A DNA stretch of 64,000 nt, taken from Pirellulales bacterium. Lineage in GTDB: Bacteria > Planctomycetota > Planctomycetia > Pirellulales > Lacipirellulaceae. The translations under genes and the position numbers were made by a program. The stretch is taken from contig JAHBXQ010000003.1 of the NCBI GenBank assembly GCA_019636345.1, positions 310,001 to 374,000 on the forward strand. The letters are read 5' to 3'. Each line of letters starts with the position of its first letter. The first letter of the stretch is position 1. The notes beneath the pieces were generated by a model, which searched no databases, was not told the DNA's origin, and was given only the letters and a program-made list of their open reading frames with translations. Positions 8,766 through 16,420 of this stretch are shown in pieces.

Positions 8766-10130
8766 ATGAACGATTCTTACGCCGATCCCTGGGAGCAGCG
8801 CGTCAGCGAGGCGTGCGACGGGATTTGGAACGCGCTGGTCGATCCGCGCGAGGCGTACCTCGACGACGACGGCTTGTGGTGGAACCCCGTGGCCGTCGCC
8901 GGCGATTCGCGGGTCGCGGCCGGGGCGGCGCCGCTCGACGAGGCGCAACTGGCCGACGCCCGGGCGCAGTGCCGACGGCTCGTCGCGACGAACGAGTTCG
9001 CGATCAACGGGATCGAGAATCGCATCAGTTACTTGGTCGGCCCGGGGCATCGCTACCAAGCGAACGTGCGGTCCGGCGTCGACGCCCCGCCCGGGTTGGC
9101 GGCGCAGGTGCAGGAGGTGCTTGACGAGTTCCAGCTTGCCAACCGTTGGCCAGTGCGACAGCAGGAGATCGTGCGCCGCCTGGATCGGGACGGCGAGGCG
9201 TTCCTGCGGTTCTTCGTCGACGACCGCGGATCGACCCGCGTGCGGTTCATCGAGCCGGAGCAGGTGGCGACGCCCCCCGAGTTGTCGCGCACTCCCGAGG
9301 CGAGCTTCGGCGTCCACTGCGAGTCGCACGACGTCGAGACCGTGCTGGGCTACTACGTCGACGGCCAGCCGGTTCCCGCCGTCGAAGTGCAGCATCGCAA
9401 GGCGAACGTCGACGCGAACGTCAAGCGCGGGCTGCCGCTGTATTTCCCGGTGCGGAAGAACCTGCGGCGGGTCGAGAAGCTGCTGCGGAACATGAGTGCG
9501 CTGGCCGAGATCCAGTCGGCGATCGCGCTGATCCGCAAGCATCGCGGGACGATGCACAGCGCGGTCGAGCAGTTTGCCGACGCCGACGCGAGGACGAGGG
9601 TCGCGGGGGGGCGAACCCGGCGGGTCGTGCAATACGGCCCCGGGACGATCCTCGACGCTCCCGCGGGGCTGGAGTACGATTTTCCCGCCAACGGCGTGCA
9701 GGCCGACGGTTTCCTCGGCGTGCTGCAGGCCGAGTTGCGGGCGATCGCCGCGCGGCTGGTCATGCCCGAGTTCATGTTCACCTCGGACGCCTCGAACGCG
9801 AACTATTCGTCGACGCTCGTGGCCGAGGGACCGGCGGTGAAGATGTTCGAGCGGTTGCAGGCGACGCTCAAGGGGGACGACGCCGAGGTCATGACGCGGG
9901 TCGTCGACAACGCGGTCCGCGCCGGTCGCTTGCCCCTCCAGACGCGACGATTCGTCGAGATCCAGATCGGCTTGCCGTCGCTGCACGTCCGCGATCAGTT
10001 GCGCGAATGTCAGGTCGAGAAGATGGCGTACGACAAGGGGATTCTTTCGCCGCAAACGTGGAGCCAACGGATGGGGCTCGACTACGAGCAGGAGCAGAAG
10101 AACCTCGCGATGCATCGCGAGACGTCGTGA
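8766..10130 (+). CDS. Phage portal protein
   Basis: 454 aa from ATG 8766, 88 bases after the terminase. Residues 75-100 (NEFAINGIENRISYLVGPGHRY) and the RLDRDGEAFLRFF and VRFIEPEQV blocks match the lambda/SPP1-type portal core. A later EIQSAIALIRKHR-type helix and the MPEFMFTSDASNANYSSTLVAEGP segment match the C-terminal helical part of portals. Portals form the dodecameric ring through which DNA enters the head. Length is within the usual 400-550 range. It lies in the canonical order terminase-portal-protease-capsid. Confidence 0.9.
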   Translation: MNDSYADPWEQRVSEACDGIWNALVDPREAYLDDDGLWWNPVAVAGDSRVAAGAAPLDEAQLADARAQCRRLVATNEFAINGIENRISYLVGPGHRYQANVRSGVDAPPGLAAQVQEVLDEFQLANRWPVRQQEIVRRLDRDGEAFLRFFVDDRGSTRVRFIEPEQVATPPELSRTPEASFGVHCESHDVETVLGYYVDGQPVPAVEVQHRKANVDANVKRGLPLYFPVRKNLRRVEKLLRNMSALAEIQSAIALIRKHRGTMHSAVEQFADADARTRVAGGRTRRVVQYGPGTILDAPAGLEYDFPANGVQADGFLGVLQAELRAIAARLVMPEFMFTSDASNANYSSTLVAEGPAVKMFERLQATLKGDDAEVMTRVVDNAVRAGRLPLQTRRFVEIQIGLPSLHVRDQLRECQVEKMAYDKGILSPQTWSQRMGLDYEQEQKNLAMHRETS

Positions 10131-10216
10131 CGCGCATGGCTCCGCAAAGCGCGCCGCGCGAGCAATCGAAAATGGCCCAATAATCGCCGGCGCATTTGCA
10201 TCGGCAAAATCGTAAA

Positions 10217-10429
10217 ATGCCGGACATGATCACGCACGCTTCGCATGCCGCTCGTCCTGCCGCGACCGACCAGCCCGGCGACCGCCGCGCCCGGGTCGAG
10301 CAGGAGTTCGCCCAGTTGTTGCAGGCCGCGTGCACGCGCGGCTACCACGGCACGGCCAGCGTGACCGTGACCCTGCAAGACGGCCACGTGCAAACTTGGC
10401 GGCTGGCCACCGAGCGGCTGAGGAGGTGA
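10217..10429 (+). CDS. Small hypothetical protein, phage cassette
   Basis: A 70-aa product, ATG 10217 (10226 is an alternative). It has a charged helix (RRARVEQEFAQLLQAACTRG) followed by a short beta-rich part (GTASVTVTLQDGHVQTWRLAT) and an Arg-rich end. I recognise no family. It lies between the portal gene and the second regulatory element, and codon use is like that of its neighbours. Confidence 0.55.
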   Translation: MPDMITHASHAARPAATDQPGDRRARVEQEFAQLLQAACTRGYHGTASVTVTLQDGHVQTWRLATERLRR

Positions 10430-10453
10430 CGCTTTAGTCTCTCGACAATCGAT

Positions 10454-10503
10454 CCGGTATCGTTCGAGCTCGCCGCGTGACGGCGGGTATCGTTCACGAG
10501 CCC
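10454..10503 (+). promoter_or_regulatory. Tandem ~19-nt motif, copies B1 and B2 (related to 1242-1287)
   Basis: Copy B1 (10454-10471) and copy B2 (10483-10503) share GGTATCGTTC and GAGC[CT]C with each other and with the copies at 1242-1287. Over all four copies the consensus is about CGGTATCGTTC-GAGCCC. Distances are conserved: 29 against 32 bases between GGTAT cores, and 11 against 12 bases from the second GGTATC to GAGCCC. Between the copies GCCG/CGGC can pair (10472-10475 with 10481-10484). A GACAAT -10-like box lies at 10444-10449 but has no good -35 partner. Confidence 0.5.
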
Positions 10504-10550
10504 TGTGCGAGACGACTTGCTCGGCAAGTCGTCTCACGCAGGGCTTTTTT
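10499..10550 (+). terminator. Strong intrinsic terminator/attenuator before the prohead protease gene
   Basis: A long stem (10499-10519 with 10525-10545, two small mismatches) closes on a CTCGG loop and ends in TTTTTT (10545-10550) followed by CGTG. The foot of the stem is the GAGCCC of copy B2, as in the first element. The next gene starts 58 bases downstream, so either the operon is split here or the site is regulated. Confidence 0.85.
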
Positions 10551-10608
10551 CGTGCCCCTTTGAGTCCGTCGCTCGCACTTTCGCCCACGACATAGGAGCA
10601 ACCATTCC

Positions 10609-11559
10609 ATGGCAGACATGTTGCAGGAGTTCGTCGATTCGCGCGGCCTTGCGCTGCGGGTCGATCGCGACGCCGGCGTATTGCGCGGCGTCAAACTGAT
10701 CGGGCTGGAGTCGCGCAACGGTCGGCGGTACAGGCCGCAGGCGCTCGAGCGGGCCGCGGCGCTGTACGAGGGCGCCAAGGTCAACGTGAATCACCCGAAG
10801 GACGGACCGCTGGCGCCGCGGGATTATCGCGACCGGCTGGGGGTGATTCGCGAGGTCGAGTTCCGCCCCGACGAAGGGTTGTTCGGCACGCTGCAGTTCA
10901 ACCCCAAGCACGCCTTGGCCGAGCAACTGGCGTGGGACGCGGTGCACAATCCGCGGAACGTCGGCTTTTCGCACAACGTGCTGGCCCGCGTGGTTCGCGA
11001 CGGGGACGCCGCCATCGTTGACGAGATCACGCGGGTGCAAAGCGTCGACTTGGTGGCCGACCCCGCGGCGACCGAGGGGCTGTTCGAGCAGGCGGGCGAA
11101 GACGTCGCGGTCGGCGCGAGCGAGGTCGACCTGCCGCCGACGTGGGACGCGCTCACCTTGGCCGTCTTGGCGACGCATCGGCCTGATTTGTTGGACGAGA
11201 TTCGCCGACAGTGCTCGTCGGCGGTCGAGGAGCAGCTCGTTGCAGCTCGCGTCGAGGCCCGCAGCGAGCGCCGGCGGCGCGTCGTCGCGATGGAACTGGC
11301 GCGGCGCGGGGCGGCGGTCCCGCACGACGATCGGGAACTGGCGCAGCAGGTCGGCGAGTCGCTGTTGGCGACGCTGCTGGGGCTCGAGGACGAAGCCCGA
11401 TTCACGGCGCTCGTCGAGGAGCAGGCCGGCCGCCTCGCGGCGAAGCGGCGGGGCGACGGACCGGCCCCGCGGAGCGTCGAGCAGCGGCTGGCTCTGCGGC
11501 GGTCCCTCGACAAGGTCGCGACGGTCGCCGATTTCGTGCGTGCGATTCGCGGGCGCTGA
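10609..11559 (+). CDS. Prohead protease with C-terminal scaffold-like region
   Basis: 316 aa. The N-terminal 160 residues resemble phage maturation proteases: His62 in VNVNHPKDG, Ser121 in NVGFSHNV, and an acidic residue in SVDLVADPAAT (D147/D151), a shared hallmark of prohead proteases. Residues 190-316 are Arg/Glu-rich and helical, as expected of a fused scaffolding domain that is digested on maturation. The ATG at 10609 is preceded by TAGGAGC. It is placed directly before the decoration and capsid genes, the canonical order. Confidence 0.85.
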   Translation: MADMLQEFVDSRGLALRVDRDAGVLRGVKLIGLESRNGRRYRPQALERAAALYEGAKVNVNHPKDGPLAPRDYRDRLGVIREVEFRPDEGLFGTLQFNPKHALAEQLAWDAVHNPRNVGFSHNVLARVVRDGDAAIVDEITRVQSVDLVADPAATEGLFEQAGEDVAVGASEVDLPPTWDALTLAVLATHRPDLLDEIRRQCSSAVEEQLVAARVEARSERRRRVVAMELARRGAAVPHDDRELAQQVGESLLATLLGLEDEARFTALVEEQAGRLAAKRRGDGPAPRSVEQRLALRRSLDKVATVADFVRAIRGR

Positions 11560-11736
11560 TTGACCGGCGTCCGATTGTCTCGAGCGCCCGCGAATGCCGC
11601 GGAAGGGCGACAGCGAGGCCGGGGCTCGGGTCGCACCTTTCGTGCGCGGACGTTCGCGACGTTCGCGGTTCCCCAAGCGAATGCCAACTCAATCTCGATT
11701 CCGTTCTCCCCCTCTCAATTCTAGGAGCAACCGAAG

Positions 11737-12210
11737 ATGGCCAACATCATGCGATGGCGTTACGGCGATACGAACCCGGTGGTGATGCGCGTTCCCGAGG
11801 ACCTGACGGTGGAAATCGGCGACTTGGTCTACGAGTCGGACGGCGAAGCGCTGCCGGCGACGGCGCTGGCCGACGCGGGGACCAAGGCGGCCAACCAGGA
11901 GGCGTTTCACGACGCGTTCGTCGGCGTGGCGATGCAGTGCTCGCCCGCGGGGAGCGTCGACGCGATTCGGATCGCCACGAGCGGCGTCTTCGAGTTCGAC
12001 GCCGTCGAGGCGCCCTTCGCGGTCGGCGCGCTCGTGGGGATCGACGAAGACGGCTCCGGTTCGCAGCTCGAGTCGCAGCAGGTGATCGCCGTGGCGACGC
12101 CGAATCTCGCGATCGGCCGTTGCGCCAAGGCCGCCGTGGAAGCGTCGACGCGGGTGCTGGTCGACGTCGTCAGCACGACGCTCAAGGGAGGGCCGCAGGC
12201 GATGGCGTGA
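11737..12210 (+). CDS. Head decoration/stabilisation protein-like (DUF2190-like)
   Basis: A 157-aa protein with TAGGAGC seven bases before ATG 11737. It is all-beta in appearance, with the GDLVY, FVGVAM, GVFEFDA and GALVGIDEDG strands seen in small decoration proteins of lambda-like and Mu-like heads (DUF2190-like), which bind the capsid surface. It sits between protease and capsid genes, which supports the role. The match is by pattern, so other head-assembly roles remain possible. Confidence 0.7.
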   Translation: MANIMRWRYGDTNPVVMRVPEDLTVEIGDLVYESDGEALPATALADAGTKAANQEAFHDAFVGVAMQCSPAGSVDAIRIATSGVFEFDAVEAPFAVGALVGIDEDGSGSQLESQQVIAVATPNLAIGRCAKAAVEASTRVLVDVVSTTLKGGPQAMA

Positions 12211-12294
12211 GCGCGAGCCGTTGCGCCGTTGGCGACCCGCCCCTTGACCCCTGACGCCCCAACCCCTCCCCCCCTTTCCCAAGGAACCCTGACG

Positions 12295-13455
12295 GTGAAT
12301 CTCAATTATCGTGAATTGAAGCGGCGGTACGATCTCGACGGGCCCGACCAGACCGTGCGGCATTTGTCCGAGGCGCTGCAGAACCGGGACCTGGCGCCCG
12401 AGGATTTCAGCCTGCGGGACTTGGCCGAGGCGTTGATTGCCGACGGGCGCGAGTGGGTCGGCATGCTCGACCCGCGGCGCGGAGGCTCGACGACGCTGCT
12501 TGAAGCAAGCGACGGCGTCGATGCGTCGGCGTTTCTGACCGTCACCGGCCAGGTGATCTACGCCCGCGTGCAGGAGGCGTACGCGCAGGACGCGTTCGTC
12601 GCGTCGAAGCTGGTGCAGACGATCCCCACCCGACTCGACGGGGAGAAGATTCCCACGGTCGGGCACGTCGCCGCCGAGATCGACGAGGTGCATCCCGGCA
12701 TGCCGTTCCCGAATCTTGGTTTCGGCGAGGATTACATCGAAACCCCGGCGACCGCGAAGCGCGGGTTCATCGTGCCGGTCACCAAGGAAGCGATCTTTTT
12801 CGATCGTACGCACCTGGTGCTGAGCCGGGCGGCCGAGGTGGGCGAGATCCTGGGGCTCAACAAGGAGAAGCGGCTGCTCGACCTGATCGTCGGCACGACG
12901 AACGCCTACCGCCAGAACGGCGAGGCGCTGGACACCTACAACTCCGGCGGAACGTGGACCAACGAACTGGCCGACAACGAGCTGGAGGATTGGACCGACG
13001 TCGACGCGGCGGAGCAGTTGTTCGCCGAGATGACCGACCCGACGACGGGCGAGCCGGTGCTGATCAGCGCGACCCACGTGCTGGTGATGCCGGCGTATCG
13101 GCACGCAGCGCACCGGGTGTTCAACGCAGCGGAGATCTCGTACGCGGCGTCGGGGAGCGGCACGACGACGACCGCGGCCAACCCGCTGGGCAAGTACCGG
13201 GTCGTCGAGAGCCGGCTGGCGTATCGGCGGATCGTGGCCACGGGGGTGCCGGCGGAAGACGCCAAGAAGTGGTGGTTCATCGGCGATTTCCGCAAGGCGT
13301 TCGCGTACATGGAGAACTGGCCGATTACCGTCACGCAGGCGCCGCTGGGGAGCGAGGCGGACTTCAACAACGACGTCGTGCTGCGGTTCAAGGCCAGCGA
13401 GCGAGGCGCCGCGGCGGTCCTCAACCCGCGGTACGTGGTGAAGTGCACCGGATGA
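12295..13455 (+). CDS. Major capsid protein (HK97-type fold)
   Basis: 386 aa from GTG 12295, chosen because AAGGAA lies about eight bases upstream; the frame extends to 12229 through a Pro-rich stretch with no ribosome site. Recognisable parts are FVASKLVQTIPTRLDGEKIP (P-domain-like), FIVPVTKEAIFFDRT (E-loop/spine region), THVLVMPAYRHAAHRVFN and the final PITVTQAPLGSEADFNNDVVLRFK and GAAAVLNPRYVVK, typical of phage major capsid proteins. It forms the icosahedral shell. It is the last clearly phage structural gene of the cassette. Confidence 0.88.
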   Translation: MNLNYRELKRRYDLDGPDQTVRHLSEALQNRDLAPEDFSLRDLAEALIADGREWVGMLDPRRGGSTTLLEASDGVDASAFLTVTGQVIYARVQEAYAQDAFVASKLVQTIPTRLDGEKIPTVGHVAAEIDEVHPGMPFPNLGFGEDYIETPATAKRGFIVPVTKEAIFFDRTHLVLSRAAEVGEILGLNKEKRLLDLIVGTTNAYRQNGEALDTYNSGGTWTNELADNELEDWTDVDAAEQLFAEMTDPTTGEPVLISATHVLVMPAYRHAAHRVFNAAEISYAASGSGTTTTAANPLGKYRVVESRLAYRRIVATGVPAEDAKKWWFIGDFRKAFAYMENWPITVTQAPLGSEADFNNDVVLRFKASERGAAAVLNPRYVVKCTG

Positions 13456-13471
13456 CACGGGCGACGGCGCA

Positions 13472-13504
13472 CGGGTCGCTCGGCAAGGCTTGTCGAGCGA
13501 CCCG
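13472..13504 (+). terminator. Perfect 11-bp hairpin after the capsid gene (no T tract)
   Basis: CGGGTCGCTCG (13472-13482) pairs perfectly with 13494-13504 around an 11-base loop that could pair further (CAAG/CTTG). No T run follows, so it may be a weak terminator, an RNA-processing or stability element, or a protein site at the end of the head operon. Confidence 0.45.
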
Positions 13505-13563
13505 TCGCGGCTGCGCGGCGTCATGGTTCCGAATCGAGCTGGCGTCGTTTACGGAGAGGCTCC

Positions 13564-13968
13564 ATGAGATCAGCGACGGCAGAACCGAGAGCGGCCCGCC
13601 GGCAGCCTGGGGGCCTCGTCGTCATGGCGCGCGTGACGACGACCAGCGGACGGCCGACGACGGTCGTCGACGTGACGCATGTGCGATACCGGCTGCGACG
13701 AATTCCCACTGGAGACGAACGGTGCGCGGACCGCCGCGGAGACGATTGGCGGTTGCTTGTCAGCACGCGCGTGCTGAGCGACGAGCTGCAATGCGATCCG
13801 GGATGGACCGTCGATCGGTACGGCTACAACTTCCGTCACGCGATCGAACTGGAGCCGGAGGAGCCCGGCGGCGCGAATCGTGCGAGGTTCGTCGCCGAGT
13901 ACGAGTTGACGGCCGTCAACGGACGTACGCTGACGATTCGCTTTCACTTCGGGAGATCAACGCGATGA
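13564..13968 (+). CDS. Hypothetical protein downstream of capsid
   Basis: 134 aa; a second in-frame ATG at 13624 would give about 114 aa and may be the real start. The sequence is beta-rich (VVDVTHVRYRLRRIP, WRLLVSTRV, ARFVAEYELTAVNGRTLTIRFHFG) and Arg-rich, with no membrane segment. I recognise no family. It could be a head-completion or head-tail joining protein by position, but no motif supports this. It overlaps the next gene by ATGA, indicating translational coupling. Confidence 0.55.
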   Translation: MRSATAEPRAARRQPGGLVVMARVTTTSGRPTTVVDVTHVRYRLRRIPTGDERCADRRGDDWRLLVSTRVLSDELQCDPGWTVDRYGYNFRHAIELEPEEPGGANRARFVAEYELTAVNGRTLTIRFHFGRSTR

Positions 13969-14180
13969 CCGTCGACGTCGAGCAATTGCAGACCATCCGC
14001 AGCCTCGCCCTGGCGCAGCTTGCCGCGCTGCACGACGATCCGCTGCCGTCGTACGCAGTCGACGGCGAGGTCGTCGCTTGGAGCGCGTTTGTGCAGCGGC
14101 TGGAGCGAACGATCGAGTGGTGCGGCGACCAACTCGCCGCGCGACGGCCGTTCGAGATCCGCTCGCAGGGGACGACGTAG
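13965..14180 (+). CDS. Small hypothetical protein, end of cassette
   Basis: 71 aa, starting in the ATGA overlap at 13965. An amphipathic helix (VEQLQTIRSLALAQLAALHD), a short loop and a second helix (WSAFVQRLERTIEWCGDQL) suggest a small helical adaptor. In many phages a gene of this size and shape follows the capsid, for example a head-completion protein, but nothing specific is seen. It is the last plus-strand gene before the divergent regulator. Confidence 0.55.
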   Translation: MTVDVEQLQTIRSLALAQLAALHDDPLPSYAVDGEVVAWSAFVQRLERTIEWCGDQLAARRPFEIRSQGTT

Positions 14181-14223
14181 ACGGACTGCGACCTGCCGGA
14201 CGCTTCGGCTTGGGATCGCATCG

Positions 14224-14811
14224 TCAGACGCGCAATTCGCGATCGTTCGCGCCGCTTCGCGGGTTCCTTCTCGCGTTCGGGGGATCCTTGGCGGTTGATT
14301 CGGTCGGGGCGAGTTCGGCGCGGCGACGGAGCAGGGCGATGAAGTCGCGCAGGAGGTCGGCCTGGTCGGTTTCCAACAGCAGCGCGACGGCTTGCAGCAA
14401 CTCGCGACGGTCGTTGAGCGCGGCGGCGGCGGCCAGCGCGCCGGATTCCGTCTGCTCGCCCCCCACCGCGACGCGGCTGAACAGCTCGTCGAACTCGGCC
14501 GGGGTCCAATCGCGGAACAGCTCCGGGTGCGCGGCGATCGCCTCGGCGACCGCGGGGTTCGTACGGCGATCGAACGCCGCGGCTGCGGAGGATCGCGGGG
14601 CGAACAGTTCGTCGATCGATACGTCGAGCCCCGCGGCCAGCTTCTGCAGCGTGCGCGGGTGAGGGCGCGCCGTTTCCTCGACAATCGACTGCACGGTGCG
14701 CGGCGCCACGCCGGTCAGAGCGGCCACGTCGCGCTGCGTGAGCCCCTGCTCGGCCATGAGCCGGCGAAGTTGGCGGCCGTGGAGATAGCCGGAAGACGTT
14801 GCGGCGGACAT
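14224..14811 (-). CDS. XRE-family transcriptional regulator (phage repressor-like)
   Basis: 195 aa from ATG 14811. The helix-turn-helix is GLTQRDVAALTGVAPRTVQSIV (about residues 23-44), a clear Cro/cI-type domain, followed by PRTLQKLAAGLDVSIDELFAPR. The C-terminal half is Ala/Leu/Glu-rich and helical, probably for dimerisation, without a visible LexA-type protease site. Orientation opposite to the head genes and placement at the cassette end fit a phage-type repressor. The frame extends upstream to 14958 but only over an unlikely N-terminus. Control of the two tandem-motif elements is possible but untested. Confidence 0.75.
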   Translation of the reverse strand: MSAATSSGYLHGRQLRRLMAEQGLTQRDVAALTGVAPRTVQSIVEETARPHPRTLQKLAAGLDVSIDELFAPRSSAAAAFDRRTNPAVAEAIAAHPELFRDWTPAEFDELFSRVAVGGEQTESGALAAAAALNDRRELLQAVALLLETDQADLLRDFIALLRRRAELAPTESTAKDPPNARRNPRSGANDRELRV

Positions 14812-15000
14812 GGCAGGACGGGTGCGCTGGGCCTTTCGGAGGGCGTGCTCGGGCAATCGGAGCGAGCTGACTGCGGCGTGGCGGCCGAGGAAAGCGACGT
14901 GCCGATTGACGTTCGAGCGAATATAAACACATGTACACGTAGCGGCGTCGCCCGTCAACTCCCCAAACTACCGGGAGCCGCCATTTCCCCGAGATTTGCG

Positions 15001-16338
15001 ATGCCTGACCCGGACAGTTCCACCGCAGATCGCTTCTGCATCATCGGGGCGGGCAGCTCTGGGCTCGCTGCTGCGAAGAACTTTCGCGAGGCGGGGATTC
15101 CGTTCGACTGTCTCGAGCGCGAAGACGACGTCGGCGGAAACTGGTACTACGGCAAGCCGGCCAGCAGCGTCTACGCCTCGACGCACCTGATCTCGTCGAA
15201 GACGCTGACCGAGTACGTCGACTTCCCCATGCCGGAGGAGTACCCCGAGTACCCCAGCCATCGGCAGGCCTTCGAGTACTTGCGGGCTTACGCCGATCGG
15301 TTTTGTCTCCGAGAGCGCATCGAGTTCAACACGAGCGTCGAACGGGCCGTGCCGCTGGGCGACGCGGGCGCCGGCTGGCTGGTGCGCCTGGCCGACGGGC
15401 GCGAACGGCGGTATCGCGGGGTGGTGATCGCCAACGGACACAATTGGGACCCGCGGTTTCCCGACTGCCCGGGCGAGTTTACGGGCGAGGCGCTTCACTC
15501 GTGTCAGTACAAGACCCCCGACGCGATGCGCGGCAAGCGCGTGCTGGTCGTGGGCGGGGGCAACAGCGGGTGCGACTTGGCGTGCGAGGCGGCGATCCAC
15601 GCCGACGCGGCGATCCAGAGCCGGCGGCGCAATTACCACGTGCTGCCCAAATTTTTCCGCGGCAAGCCGATCGACCAGTGCAACGAACTGGTGCTGTGGC
15701 TGCGATTGCCGTTGTGGCTGCGGCGTCTGGCGGGGAGCGTCGTCGAGCACGTCGTGCACGGCCCCGCGTGGCGCACCGGCGTGCCGCGGCCGGATCACCC
15801 GCTGTTTTCCACGCACCCGGTGATCAATTCGCAGATCCACCACCACGTGGGCCACGGGCGGCTGGTGTTGCGGCCCGACGTGAAGCGGTTCGCCGGACGG
15901 CGGGTCGAGTTCGTCGACGGCACGACGGACGAGGTCGACCTCGTGATCTACGCGACCGGGTTCAAGGCGACGATCCCGTTCGTCGAGCCGGACGTGCTGT
16001 GCTGGCGCGACGGGGCGCCGCGGCTGTTCTTGAACGTGTTCCACCCGACGAGGGACGACCTGTTCGTGATCGGGCTCATCCAGCCCGACAGCGGGCAGTG
16101 GGGGCTTGTCGATCATCAAGCGCGGTTGGCGGCGCGGTACTTGAACGCCGTGCAGCGGGCGTCGCTGAAGCGGGCGCCCGCCGGGCTTGCGCGGTTCGAG
16201 AAAGCGCGCGCGGCGAACGCTTGGAACCCCGGCGGGGGAGTGCGATACCTCGACTCGCCGCGGCATCGGCTCGAGGTCGAGCACTACGGCTATCGCCGGC
16301 AGTTGCAGCGGTGGATCAAACGGCTCGCGAATGTTTGA
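15001..16338 (+). CDS. Flavin-containing monooxygenase
   Basis: 445 aa from ATG 15001. Two Rossmann motifs are visible: FAD-binding GAGSSG (16-21) and NADPH-binding GGGNSG (about 186-191). Between them FTGEALHSCQY matches the FMO signature F-x-G-x-x-x-H-x-x-x-Y, and ATGF occurs late. These enzymes oxygenate soft nucleophiles such as amines or sulfides, using NADPH, FAD and O2. The longer frame upstream overlaps the minus-strand regulator and is rejected. Substrate unknown; it stands alone between the cassette and the minus-strand sugar genes. Confidence 0.88.
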   Translation: MPDPDSSTADRFCIIGAGSSGLAAAKNFREAGIPFDCLEREDDVGGNWYYGKPASSVYASTHLISSKTLTEYVDFPMPEEYPEYPSHRQAFEYLRAYADRFCLRERIEFNTSVERAVPLGDAGAGWLVRLADGRERRYRGVVIANGHNWDPRFPDCPGEFTGEALHSCQYKTPDAMRGKRVLVVGGGNSGCDLACEAAIHADAAIQSRRRNYHVLPKFFRGKPIDQCNELVLWLRLPLWLRRLAGSVVEHVVHGPAWRTGVPRPDHPLFSTHPVINSQIHHHVGHGRLVLRPDVKRFAGRRVEFVDGTTDEVDLVIYATGFKATIPFVEPDVLCWRDGAPRLFLNVFHPTRDDLFVIGLIQPDSGQWGLVDHQARLAARYLNAVQRASLKRAPAGLARFEKARAANAWNPGGGVRYLDSPRHRLEVEHYGYRRQLQRWIKRLANV

Positions 16339-16420
16339 CGGGGACGTTCGATTGCCGAGGTCCGGGACAGCGGCGACCGCTTCCTGACATCGACAATCGC
16401 GCATCACCCATTCCGCATCG

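Noticed and set aside
10137-10184. 15-codon open frame after the portal gene
   Set aside because: Too short and without a ribosome site or family match to support it.
12295-13455. Encapsulin instead of phage capsid
   Set aside because: Terminase, portal and prohead protease genes in canonical order make a phage capsid far more likely.
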